Of a stretch of DNA of 64,000 bases, positions 23,736 to 33,496 are shown piece after piece. The stretch comes from Nyssa sinensis (taxonomy: Eukaryota > Streptophyta > Magnoliopsida > Cornales > Nyssaceae). How positions within the stretch are numbered: position 1 is the stretch's first letter; each line of letters begins with the position of its first letter. The DNA lies in NCBI GenBank assembly GCA_008638375.1, contig CM018043.1:42004651-42068650 (forward strand), given 5' to 3'. Under the pieces are notes generated by a model. It saw nothing but the letters and a program-made list of their open reading frames with translations. It did not search any database and was not told the DNA's origin. The translations under genes were made by a program, and so were the position numbers.

Positions 23736-26565
23736 TGTTGTCACGACCCGAAACCCACCTTCTGTGGATCCTGGATCTCTACCGCCGCCTTCAGGTCGAG
23801 GAGCCTTTGGCGAGGCGAAACATAAACAACAGTATCGGACAGCGATGAGGCTTGTGTTTTGCGGAAGCGTAAAAACTTTTTCTTTTCTTTTCTTATTTAA
23901 ATCTTTCCCACATCCGCCCGATTCTGCCGCTCTTCCAAGTGGTACACCTGATAACACATTCAGAGCATAAATAAAATTCTAAAGTTTTATATACAATACA
24001 TTTTCATTTGACCTTTGAGACTTAATTACATAACGTTTACATATTGTCTATAACCAAAACGACTAACTATTAGTCTTGCTGCTTCCCAAAATCGGCTAAT
24101 CCTGTAATGGACTTCCTACGCCCTTCCACAAAATGAGTATAGATCAAACACTTTCTTCATAAAAAACCAGACTTGCTTCTTATCACCTGAAAGGGGGACG
24201 GATAAAAATCCGGGTAAGCTAATCTAAGCTTGTGAGTAATTCCTGCATTTGTCATGGGGTTTCAATTGGCCGTGGTTTAGCACATACGAGTTTATAAAAT
24301 ACTCACTACCAATTGCTCATTCATTTAGAACACAAGGTATATGCATTCTTAAAACAGATAGCTTTGAAACATTTAAAGTATTCAAGCTAACATTCATTTC
24401 TTCAAATAGAGTATATGCACTTCAAAAGATATAAACATGCATAGTGAAAATGGGGGTGAAAACCTGCTTCCATTCTCAAAAGTGTTACTTCAAAAGATAT
24501 ACACATGCATAATGAAAATGAGGGTAAAACCTGCTACCACTTTCAAAAGCGTTACTTCAAAAGATATAAACATGCATAGTGAAAATGGGGGTAAAAACCT
24601 GCTTCCATTCTCAAAGGTGTTACTTCAAAACATATAAATATGCATAATAAAAATGGGGGTAAAACCTGCTTCCATTCTCAAAAGCATTTGTCATCTTTTC
24701 TCTTTGATTAGATGGAATTCGTTTCGAACCAGACTCCTGTTTTACTGCAATGCTACAATGGAGATATCCCATACCAAGGGGATCAGATCCTGCTACCTGG
24801 CATTTCTTCGTGTTGTAGTTGAATCCCAAAAGATTTCAACGTCACATGTGATGCTTATGCACCGTTTATTTTGTAAAACATTTATCACATGGTTCTTCAA
24901 ATAAATAATTTTCATGAGTATTTAAAATATAATGTTCATGACTTCAAAACAAGAAACTTCAGAATATGTAGAGATGTTAAATACTTTAAAGAAGACAGTA
25001 ATAGAAATCATTCATTGAGCATGTCCCAATAAGATTTATAAGAACGGAATATTTTAAAACAGGAAGCATGAAATATGGAATTTAACATTCAATGCTTCAG
25101 ATATCTTAAAGTTTAAAACATCTTCAAATCCATGGAGTTAAATCTCCACTTCAAATGCAGGGTTACTCACCATATACTCCAAGGTTGGCGTTTACTACAA
25201 CGTCTTTCCTTTCCCTTTTGTAGCTCCTAAGAATAATAAATAACAATCTATTAACTTCAAATGTACCTCAAATATCTCCTATTGATGTCCTTATTTTATG
25301 TTTAAATAGTATTAAATCCTAGCTTTTAACTTAAGCGATATTCTCTTAACGTATACTCTTCTGTAGCTTCATTAAATTGTAAGGTTCGATTTTATACTTT
25401 AAATATTTACGTGTCATATTTTTTCGTACCTCATTTCATAACACGGACCCTACCATTGAGTTTGGAACATCGAAGAAAGTCAATTTAGACCCTCTCGGAC
25501 TTCCATTTGACTTTAGGGGCACTAGGGGTAATTTGGTCATTTTCTACTTAAACGCGTCTTAATTTTTTGGGGTCTTGTCTCATGAAATGGACCCCACCAT
25601 TGGGTCCAGAACGTCCAAAATAGTCAAAATGCACTATTAGTTTACTTTATTTGTACTTCGTTTGCTTCATATTTGACCTAGGGGTATTTTTGAAATATTT
25701 CTTAAAATTAAATAAATTTCGGTTGGGCCATAGTATAATTATCCCGAAGTTCTAGGGTCAAAATCCAATTGCCATAAAGTTCGGTTTGAACTAGTTAATT
25801 CAGTTCCATTTTAACTGAACCGGTCCGGTTTTAACTGAACCAATCCAGTTTGATCGGTTCGACACGTAATGCTGACGTCATGATTACGTCAGCCCTCAAT
25901 TTTAAATTTAAACAACCTTAATTAAAACGATGTAGTTTTGAATGACCTGAACCCTTATTAAAATATTGGGTCAGGACCCGACCCGACACTGTTCATCGTC
26001 TTCCCCCGACCACCCTCACTGTAGCCCTAATTTCTGGGTTTATTTCCTTCCAATTTCGTGAATTTTGCACCACTAAAACTCTCTATTTTTGTGTCTAAAC
26101 CATTTCTGATACATCATGGAACGGTTTGGCATCGGTTTGGGTTTCTAATTTGGATTCATAGTCGTGATTTGGAAAACGATACTCAAACCTGCAACTTGGT
26201 CCTACAGACCCATTTTTGAGTAAAATTTTATGGGGTTTCTTCTGGGATGGTTTATTTCTCATGGGGTTCACGTTCCTATCTTCAAAAGTGGGTTTAGAAG
26301 TCTAGAATAAAAACTGGGTTTCATAACCGAAACCTGCAACTCAATTTTTAGGGTTCATTCTTTGGGTTGTTAGGTCGCGATCTAGCATTTTTAGGACTTT
26401 GGGACAGTCTAATTTTGGTTCCAATACACAAATTTGGGTTTGGTTAACTTTGATTCAAACCTGCACCTAACAGTGTTGAATTTTGTTCACCTGTAACTCT
26501 AAATTCCTCACTCACTTCTTAACAATTCTCATGCATTCTTTTATAAACTGAAGCTCCTAATATGC

Positions 26566-27476
26566 TGATGCTGCAAAAAACAGCACCGGTCGATTCGATG
26601 ATTCGGCAAGAAGGATCTGCAAAAAAAAGAAGGAGGACCCTCCGATGATCAAGTCTGTAAAGAAGGAATAAAAGATAAATATATAGAATATGTGTAAAAG
26701 AGTGTGATTGTATATGTGATTGAATGTGAGATTCAATATGAGATTGAATGAATATTTAGGCGTACCTGGCCCCTTTATTTATAGGGTTGAGAGTCATTGA
26801 TTTTAGCAATTTTCTATATTGAATAGAATTCCTTTCTTGCTTGACAAGGTTAAAAGATATGTGATAATCTTTCCTGATTGAGGTAGGATCCCTTTCCTAT
26901 CTGAAAGACTTGCACTCTAAGATATATTCCTTATTATGAGGTCGGAAGTTTATAGAAGACGATGACCAGTTCGGAACTCCTTCTGTTCTGGAGGAAGCTG
27001 CTCTAGAGGCAGCTCTGCTGTCTGCTGCTCTAGAGGCAGCTCTGTTGGTAGCTGCTCGGCTCTGGAGGCAGCTCTGCTGTCTGTTGCTCTAGAGGCAGCT
27101 CTGCTGGTAGCTGTTCTAGAGGTAGCTCTGTTAGTAGCTGCTCAGCTCTGGAGGCAGCTCTGTTGGTAGCTGCTCTAGAGGCAGCTTTGGAGGTAGCTGC
27201 TCTAGAGGCAGCTCAGCTCTGTTAGTAGTAGCTCTGGAGGCAGCTCTGCTTTGGAAGCCTGCTGGTAGCTGCTCTAGAGGCAGCTCTGCTGGAGGCAGCT
27301 CTTCTACCCAGCTCTGGAGGAAAACTCTGCTAGAGGCAGCTCTTCTGCCCAGCTCTGGAAGCAGCTCTAGAGGAGCCATAAACCCCTGAACCCCTATGCC
27401 TATTTGTTTTGGATACGAAAGCCCTAGTTTGTAAACGTGTCATGTTTGAATTGGTCCGTTGTTTTATGGCTCATCA
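26566..27476 (-). repeat. 3' LTR of the Tat-like element (911 bp)
   Basis: Starts TGATGAGCC and ends GCAGCATCA on the minus strand. A TATA-like CCTATAAATAAA lies on the minus strand at about 26773-26784. The first half in LTR sense is a minisatellite (26991-27370). Confidence 0.9.
26991..27370 (-). repeat. LTR minisatellite with open frame (left copy)
   Basis: Tandem variants of a GCTCTGGAGGCAGCT-like unit. The minus strand stays open from ATG 27379 to 27131 and would give a Leu/Pro/Glu-rich repeat peptide (units like ELPPEQLPAELP). It lies in the presumed U3 part. More likely a regulatory tandem array than a gene, because the composition follows directly from the unit. Confidence 0.75.
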
Positions 27477-27482
27477 GTTACT

Positions 27483-27498
27483 CCCCCCCCCCCCCCCC
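27483..27498 (-). other. polypurine tract (G16) of the Tat-like element
   Basis: Sixteen consecutive C on the plus strand (G on the element strand), seven bases from the 3' LTR. The Tat element at 55046-55059 has the same arrangement. Confidence 0.8.
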
Positions 27499-27639
27499 GA
27501 GCCTCAGTTCTATGAAATTCGTGCAGAGCTGAGGTTTAGGATTTTTGAAGAGTCACGCGTACTTGATGATTTATAATATACTGGCCTGCAACACTTAGAA
27601 ATAAAACAAGGATTTTATAAAAGTCGGTAGGGTGAGAAA

Positions 27640-28095
27640 AATGGACCAGACCTGGGAGTCTGTACATTTAGATGAACCAAGCCTACTGCACTTGTAATGG
27701 ATACAAGGCTTTAGGGTTAATAAAATAGACCAGACCAGAGGGTCTGTGCATTAAGATGGACCAGACCTGAATCTGTGCATTAAGATGGACCAGACCAGAA
27801 GGCCTGTATATTTGATGGACCAGACCTGAGTCTGTGCATTAAGATGGACCAGACCTGAGTCTGTGCATTTAAGATGGACTAGACCTAGGGGTCTGTACAT
27901 TAAGATGGGCCAGACCTGAGTCTGTGCATTTTGAGATGGACCAGGCACTGGAGAACTGTGCATTAGAGATGGACCAGGCACTAGAGGCCTGTGCATTAAG
28001 ATGGACCAGACCTGGGGGTCTGTGCATTAAAATGGACCAGACCTGAGTCTGTGCATTAAGATAGACCAGACCTGGGGGTCTGTGCATTAAGATGG
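27640..28095. repeat. tandem array of about 31 bp units (GATGGACCAGACCT...)
   Basis: About 14 imperfect units, each with GATGGACCAGACCT followed by GTCTGTGCATTAA. Starts are near 27641, 27753, 27785, 27815, 27841, 27872, 27904 and on to 28091. Two diverged units occur in the Tat element at 58110-58245, linking the two families. The minus-strand frames here (27751-27996, 27869-28087) are repeat artefacts. Confidence 0.85.
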
Positions 28096-28120
28096 AAAAA
28101 TCGTAAAAGAATCTGCATGA

Positions 28121-28139
28121 TTAGCATAGTAGACAATTG

Positions 28140-28170
<31 letters not shown>

Positions 28171-28345
28171 AAAAGATATAGCTGGGTGAGTTTGCCAAAA
28201 GTTCTCGAAGCGAAGCTTTGAAGTCACCCTGAGTGAGGTATTTGAGATCAAGCTGCTTTAAGATTGTAATTATTTGGGTTGATGAATCCTTCATCAATAT
28301 ATTGCCATTGACCAAAAAATCCCCTCTGTAACTGTATTTGGGCTA
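28121..28345 (-). other. unidentified open stretch in the captured region
   Basis: A minus frame is open over about 60 codons, with a protein-like middle (KQLDLKYLTQGDFKASLREL) before running into a (TA)n microsatellite at 28141-28162. Not recognised. It lies downstream, in element sense, of the captured LRR, ankyrin and lipase pieces, so it may be another host fragment. Confidence 0.3.
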
Positions 28346-28351
28346 GATGAT

Positions 28352-28687
28352 GTGCCAACTTTGGGGAGCAAATATTGTGGGCGGGGATCCTCTGAAACTA
28401 CACTAGTTTCCATAGTGGCAAATCTTGTGCAGAGTCCTCCGAATTTTCCAGAAGGCCCTGGCAAAGATGACAAATTGCCAGACAATAATGAGATTATTGG
28501 AGCAGTAAGTTCAGTAAGGGATCATAGTTGTTCTCAAGCTATAGATCCTTCTATTACAACCCCAGATGTTGATGTTACTGCTAAACCAAGAGTTGATAGC
28601 CAAAAAGGGCAACGGAATCAAGGCCAGAATGCAGCCCTCAATCTATATCAAATAAATTCAAGCTCTGAAGTCCCTTCAATCCACTAG
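28352..28687 (+). CDS. unidentified 111-codon ORF inside the Tat-like element
   Basis: A plus-strand frame of 111 codons, antisense to the element, with hydrophilic sequence (NFPEGPGKDDKLPDNNEI; then Ser/Asp/Gln-rich). No family is recognised. The overlapping minus frame 28294-28485 is shorter. It lies next to captured host fragments that read on the minus strand, so this region may be a captured piece in the other orientation, or simply open by chance. No start context or promoter supports expression. Confidence 0.25.
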   Translation: MPTLGSKYCGRGSSETTLVSIVANLVQSPPNFPEGPGKDDKLPDNNEIIGAVSSVRDHSCSQAIDPSITTPDVDVTAKPRVDSQKGQRNQGQNAALNLYQINSSSEVPSIH

Positions 28688-28717
28688 AAGCGAGAGGTTC
28701 AAGCTCTAGGTGGATCA

Positions 28718-28843
28718 AGCTCTGAATCCTGAAATCTTATAGGGGAGATTCCTATTGAGCTTGTTTCCCTGCAACATTAGCATCTTTTGAAAACCGGAGC
28801 AAATCTCCTCAAGTATCGGACCAGATAATTGGTTGTTAGATAG
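28718..28843 (-). pseudogene. captured LRR-repeat gene fragment
   Basis: The minus frame shows two leucine-rich-repeat units 23 residues apart: LSNNQLSGPI then LMLQGNKLNRNLP, matching the plant LxLxxNxLxGxIP pattern with degenerate positions. It ends at a stop at 28715-28717. It follows directly, with a one- or two-base overlap and a frame change, on the ankyrin fragment at 28842, so two unrelated gene pieces are fused. The source would be an LRR receptor kinase, receptor-like protein or similar; the piece is too short to say which. The plus strand has a weaker LRR-like reading (NLIGEIPIELVSL), but minus agrees with its neighbours. Confidence 0.6.
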
Positions 28844-28980
28844 CACCAGATTCAATCAAAGAATTGGCAACATTGAATAGCTCAGGAGTCATGCTCGCCG
28901 CAATAAGTAATGTTTTCCCTTCTTTGTCAATCCACTCAAGGCCTGCACCTTCAAGACGGAGAGCTTTTAATGGCCTCCAT
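28842..28980 (-). pseudogene. captured ankyrin fragment, XBAT34/35-like
   Basis: Minus frame with KALRLEGAGLEWIDKEGK then ELFNVANSLIESGA. This matches the first ankyrin repeat of plant XBAT34/XBAT35-type E3 ubiquitin ligases (known pattern: ALHREG.DLEW.DREGKTPL...ELFDVAKTLIELG). About 45 codons are kept; the RING end and remaining repeats are absent. The left partner is the lipase-like fragment (junction about 28981-29008) and the right partner is the LRR fragment. The family resemblance is from memory of the Arabidopsis proteins, not a search. Confidence 0.7.
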
Positions 28981-29008
28981 ATGGGTACCAGTATTCTGTT
29001 ATGAGAAT

Positions 29009-29438
29009 CTGTATTAAGGGACTAATGGAAACTGGAGTTCCTTTTTGTAAGCGTTGGATTGTTGTCACCAAGAATAGCGTTGGAGGCAAAGGCATCCGAA
29101 TTGCTAGCAGGAATATCTTTAGTACCACTGTTATGAAAATAACACCATTTTAATAGTGTTTTGGAAGTGTCGAACGGCGAAAGAAGACAATGTGCTGCCT
29201 TGTGAACAACATCAAATATAGCTTCTTCAAAGATCCTAATTGCTAGATAAAGATCCTCTATGATTTCACGTCTCCTGTTAGTGGCACATCGAACATGATC
29301 CTTGAGGAGACGTGTTTTCTTGATCGACTGTAAATGTGAAAGTTGGAGGCTTCTTGTGGTAGTAGGCACTTCCGATCCCATGGTGAAACTGCTTGAGTTT
29401 GAGAGTAAACTGACGCCTAAGTCTACCAGCACCGCCAT
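29009..29438 (-). pseudogene. captured alpha/beta-hydrolase lipase fragment (AT1G18460/AT1G73920-like)
   Basis: The minus frame from ATG 29438 to a stop at 29022-29024 (138 codons) contains KDHVRCATNRRREIIEDL, EEAIFDVVHKAAHCLLSP and AILGDNNPTLTKRNSSFH, then past the stop SLNTDS. These blocks, in this order, are characteristic of the central region of plant lipase-like alpha/beta-hydrolases of the AT1G18460 type, just upstream of the PF04083 lipase domain. The catalytic domain itself is absent: the match ends as NTDARTCQDV-like sequence should begin, and the ankyrin fragment follows. Exon structure is gone or never contained an intron here. It lies on the same strand as the element RNA, as expected for transduplicated host sequence. 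Confidence 0.8.
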
Positions 29439-29726
29439 CTAATCTCAAGCTTATCACCGTTTCATCTGCCTGATTTAACTTGAGAGAGATTTGTTTCTCT
29501 CTGTCTCTAGCTCTATCTATCTTCGCAGGCGGCTGCAAAGAAGAGAGAGGTACAAAACTCTGCAAAAGAAAAAGTGACAGAGTTTATCTGAAGTAATATT
29601 AAAATAAGTTAGATCATGGGTGCTTCTTTTCATGCACCAAAAAATAAAAAATTAAATCATGTGTAATGATTTTATATGCTGAGAAACTGATTTCTGACTT
29701 GATCAGTGTGTTAATTTAATCATGAC

Positions 29727-29768
<42 letters not shown>

Positions 29769-31201
29769 CATCTTGAGATTGTATATATGTATACAAAAAG
29801 ATGGTGAGATTATATATATATATATATATGTATTTGATGAGTAGAGAAACTGATAATAATTATTGTTTTCCTGTAGTAGCAAACGAGCCGGTGGATCCTG
29901 CTTTCAATAAGAATAAGTTGTAACAGATATATATATATATATATATATATTGTCAAACATGGTGTTTAGAGTTTTTCACACTTTTTTAGAGTCAAAATAG
30001 TTCAGAGAATTGAAATAATAAACAGTGGATGTAGACATAAAAGAGATAAACAATGTAATAAAGAATCTGAGATGCTTTTTATAAAAACATTCAAATTCAA
30101 CAGTGGAATAATGGTCCTGTATTCAAAATATCTCATATTTTACTCAAAAGATTTTGAGATTGATGCGATCTCGAGATTGATGCCCATATTGATGTGAACT
30201 GGTCCTGTATTCAAAATATCTCATATTTTACTCAAAAGATTTTGAGATTAATGCAGATCTCGAGATTGATGCCCATATTGATGTGAATATATATATATAT
30301 ATACATGTATATGCATATAAAAATCCTGCGACTATATATTAACATATATATATATTTGTATGTATATAGTCTTGCAAATGCTCTGATACTGAGCCTCTCG
30401 TTGGATTGTCTTTGACAAAGAGGAGCAGAGAATCTGAAGATTGTAAACTTCCGTTCCCTGGGTTATAGCTCAGTTCCAGAGCTTGCAATGGCAAAAAGAA
30501 TAAAAATCATTCTTCTTTGTTGCCTAAAATAATATTAAAAAGTCATATTAAGGGTGCTTCTTTTCATGCTCCAATATAATAATAATAAAAAATTTAAATC
30601 ACATATAGTTGTTAGATGCCATAAAGAGTCTGAGTTGTTTTTCCTTGTTTTTTAGAGAGAGAGTGAAATATATCAAATACATATTTTAGAGAGAGCCAAT
30701 ACACAGAGCAATTATATTTTTAGAGAGAGAGAAAGTTTCATCTCCATTTAGGTGTAGAATCCTGCATCAGAAAAAACTTTGGATTTTTCTGAGATAATAT
30801 TAAAAAGGGTTAGATCATGGGTGTTTTCTTTTTTTTTTTGCACACCAACAAATAAAAAATTAAATCATGTGTAATGATTTGATATGCTGAAAAATGATAG
30901 ATCAAAAGCTTGATCATATACATACTGTGCTGACTTGATTATAACGCATGCGAATATACATATAGAGATATGTGTATATAAAAAGATCTTGAGATTATAT
31001 ATACAGATATATATCTGTATATATATATATATATAATTTTGCAGGTAATCTGTAGAATTTAATTTCTTTGTTGTTGACAAAGAATTCAATCTGATTCAAT
31101 CTTGTTTAACATCTATGAAATTATATTAAGCTTGAAATAAATTAAATAATCATTAGCAAGAAATATTAGTGGTAGAGAACGAAGCATGTTGACTGTCGTT
31201 C
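29439..31201 (-). other. non-coding part of the Tat-like interior, with repeats
   Basis: AT-rich, with (TA)n runs at about 29736-29767, 29812-29829, 29930-29951, 30290-30301 and 31010-31036. A block containing AATAATATTAAAA and GGGTGCTTCTTTTCATGC occurs three times (about 29590-29720, 30525-30610, 30793-30925), and an 88 bp unit is doubled at 30112-30287. The minus strand near 30390-30500 has a short LELSYNPGNGSL reading that might be another LRR scrap. No gene can be supported. Confidence 0.5.
30112..30287. repeat. 88 bp direct duplication
   Basis: Two adjacent copies beginning TGGTCCTGTATTCAAAATAT at 30112 and 30200 and ending in CCCATATTGATGTGAA. They differ by a one-base substitution and a small indel (GATGCGATC against AATGCAGATC). 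Confidence 0.85.
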
Positions 31202-31218
31202 CTACAGATGGCGCCAAA
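31202..31218 (-). other. primer binding site of the Tat-like element
   Basis: The minus strand reads TTTGGCGCCATCTGTAG next to the 5' LTR end at 31220. TGGCGCC-type primer sites are typical of Tat/Athila lineages and unlike the initiator-Met sites of the other elements here. Confidence 0.8.
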
Positions 31219-31219
31219 C

Positions 31220-32130
31220 TGATGCTGCAAAAAACAGCACCGGTCGATTCGATGATTCGGCAAGAAGGATCTGCAAAAAAGAGAAGGAGGACCCTCTGAT
31301 GATCAAGTCAGTAAAGAGGGAATAAAAGATAAATATATAGAATATGTGTAAAAGAGTGTGATTGTATATGTGATTGAATGTGAGATTCAATATGAGATTG
31401 AATGAATATTTAGGCGTACCTGGCCCCTTTATTTATAGGGTTGAGAGTCATTGATTTTAGCAATTTTCTATATTGAATAGAATTCCTTTCTTGCTTGACA
31501 AGGTTAAAAGATATGTGATAATCTTTCCTGTTTGAGGTAGGATTCCTTTCCTATCTGAAAGACATGCACTTCAAGATATATTCCTTATTATGAGGTCGGA
31601 AGTCTATAAAAGACGATGACCAGTTCGGAACTCCTTCTGTTCTGGAGGAAGCTGCTCTGGAGGCAGCTCTGCTGTCTGCTGCTCTGGAGGCAGCTCTGTT
31701 GGTAGCTGCTCGGCTCTGGAGGCAGCTCTGCTGTCTGCTGCTCTAGAGGCAGCTCTGCTGGTAGCTGTTCTAGAGGCAGCTCTGTTAGTAGCTGCTCAGC
31801 TCTGGAGGCAGCTCTGCTGGTAGCTGCTCTGGAGGCAGCTTTGGAGGTAGCTGCTCTGGAGGCAGCTCAGCTCTGTTAGTAGTAGCTCTGGAGGCAGCTC
31901 TGCTTTGGAAGCCTGCTGGTAGCTGCTCTGGAGGCAGCTCTGCTGGAGGCAGCTCTTCTACCCAGCTCTGGAGGAAAACTCTGCTAGAGGCAGCTCTTCT
32001 GCCCAGCTCTGAAGGCAGCTCTAGAGGAGCCATAAACCTCTGAACCCCTATGCCTATTTGTTTTGGATAGGAAAGCCCTAATTTGTACACGTGTCATGTT
32101 TGAATTGGTCCGTCGTTTTATGGCTCATCA
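31220..32130 (-). repeat. 5' LTR of the Tat-like element (911 bp)
   Basis: Same length as the left LTR, with only substitutions between them by eye, mostly A/G and C/T changes. TATA-like sequence on the minus strand at 31428-31439. The minisatellite occupies 31643-32025. Confidence 0.9.
31643..32025 (-). repeat. LTR minisatellite with open frame (right copy)
   Basis: Counterpart of 26991-27370. Here the minus frame is open from ATG 32090 to 31785 (101 codons), longer than in the left LTR because an upstream stop differs. Unit order is the same in both LTRs, as expected from reverse transcription of one template. Confidence 0.75.
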
Positions 32131-32883
32131 TATGCAGACTAAGACTCCATAATTGCATGCTTTAAATTCAAAACCAATTAAATAGAATTCGACCTAAAAC
32201 TTTACCTGTTTTTGTCGACTGTTTTCAGAGTTTCTCTTTCTCAACTACTTCTATCTCTCTTTCTTTCTCATTTTATTTCTTATCAGCCACCCATGCAGTC
32301 GATGGCATTGCCACCTGTTAACTGAAAGTTGGCATGGAGGACACCTCATGGTTGTGGCTGCCGACCATTACTTCCACTACATTGAGAACAGTTGTATGGC
32401 TGTTTACCCCACTAATTCTATCTCTCTCTCTCTCTCCAGTTCCTAATTGCTTCCATTTCATTTCTTTTAATCCCATTTCCTCTTATTTTACCCTTTCACC
32501 TATATATATATATATATATATATCAAGAGGCAGCCGTACACATGTCTATATATGATAGTATAGTTACAGTAATGTACATATATATATATATATATATATA
32601 GATTTTATTTTCTGTTTCGTAGAACAATAATATTAGTAATATTGATTCATTTATTTTTGTGGTGTTCATAGCCACATTTTTATAATCGTAGTCAATGTTG
32701 ACGGTTAACATGAAAGTATATAAGTTTATCGAATGAAAGTGATGTACAGTCGTTTAGGGTTTCTGAGACTTTTACTAAAAGTACACGTGTTGGGGTTCGA
32801 AATTGACCTTGTCACTTAGGGTCTTAGTCTCTAATTAATATTTAGTGAGTTAATAATTCTTCATCGGTTCGGGGTGTTACAGA

Positions 32884-33496
32884 TGTAACACCCCGACCTG
32901 ATGAATTAATAATTAGTTCGCTAATTATTAATTAGAAACAACATAAAGAATAATTAAGGAAATTAATCAGGATCTCGATAGTTATGATAGACCAGTAAAA
33001 TAATTAAATACGTTTAGAGGGGAAGGGTGTAATACCCCGAACCTAATTTACTAATTAATGAATTAATGTAATGATGTCATTCTGGAATCTAATACGTTAA
33101 TATAGTTGTTTTAGCCTCATTTTAACACTATCAAAACTCGAATTGGAAAACTACAAAAAACACAAAGAAATAATAACCAACGTGAGGCATTGGGCAACGA
33201 AGCTAACTAAAATAGGAAACGACTAGAAGAAACCGTTTCGTAAAAAGAGCAATAGAAAAGAAATTATTAAGGAAACAGTTGAAACAGAAAATTGTGCCAG
33301 CCAAACGAGGCATAAGCACAAATAGAGGAAAAATGCCAAAAGTGAGGCCAAGGAGTTTTGAACTCTTGACCCAAAATGAGCAAGAAACTTATTCCCAAAA
33401 CAATTTACCACTCAGCCACAAGCACTTTTGTGCTTTATTATACAGAAGATGTATATATATATATATATATATTACCTAAATTCTGAATATCAAAAA
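32884..33496 (+). repeat. 3' LTR of B1, first piece
   Basis: TGTAACACCCCGACC at 32884 is the true LTR start, because it continues the TGT that follows the polypurine tract at 23735. Bases from 32898 match the 5' LTR from 16498. The piece ends at the AAAAA target of the next insertion. A (TA)n run lies at 33449-33471. Confidence 0.85.

Larger units (their letters stand above)
26566..32130 (-). mobile_element. non-autonomous Tat-like LTR element with captured host gene pieces (5565 bp)
   Basis: Complete insertion: target duplication TATGC at 26561-26565 and 32131-32135, two LTRs of 911 bp each, a polypurine tract at 27483-27498, and a primer site next to 31220 on the minus strand. LTR ends (TGATG...CATCA), primer site and polypurine tract match the layout of the Tat element at 54454-64000, and a GGACCAGACCT repeat is shared. 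It has no gag or pol. In their place are fragments of at least three host genes on the minus (sense) strand. By eye the LTRs differ at about 26 of 911 positions (about 3%), so it is one of the youngest layers here. Confidence 0.88.
23739..32881 (-). mobile_element. solo LTR (about 3.57 kb) split by a Tat-like element
   Basis: Minus-sense LTR from TGTAACACCCCGAACC (32881) to GGGTCGTGACA (23739), in two pieces, 23739-26565 and 32136-32881, separated by a 5.6 kb insertion. Target duplication GATGT at 23734-23738 and 32882-32886. There is no interior, so it is a solo LTR. It landed exactly at the polypurine tract/LTR border of B1. The putative LTR intron has its donor at 25170 (ATG/GTGAGTAA) and acceptor at 24187 (CCTTTCAG): 984 bases. 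Short tandem units containing ATAAACATGCAT and AAAATGGGGGT lie at about 24430-24680. Confidence 0.88.

Noticed and set aside
27751..28087. Repeat-rich minus ORFs rich in MHRP/GLVHLN
   Set aside because: Direct translation of the 31 bp tandem array; open frames follow from the unit, with no support as a gene.
28733..28790. LRR-like reading on the plus strand (NLIGEIPIELVSL)
   Set aside because: Short and soon interrupted; the minus reading gives two repeats with regular 23-residue spacing and agrees in strand with the neighbouring captured pieces.
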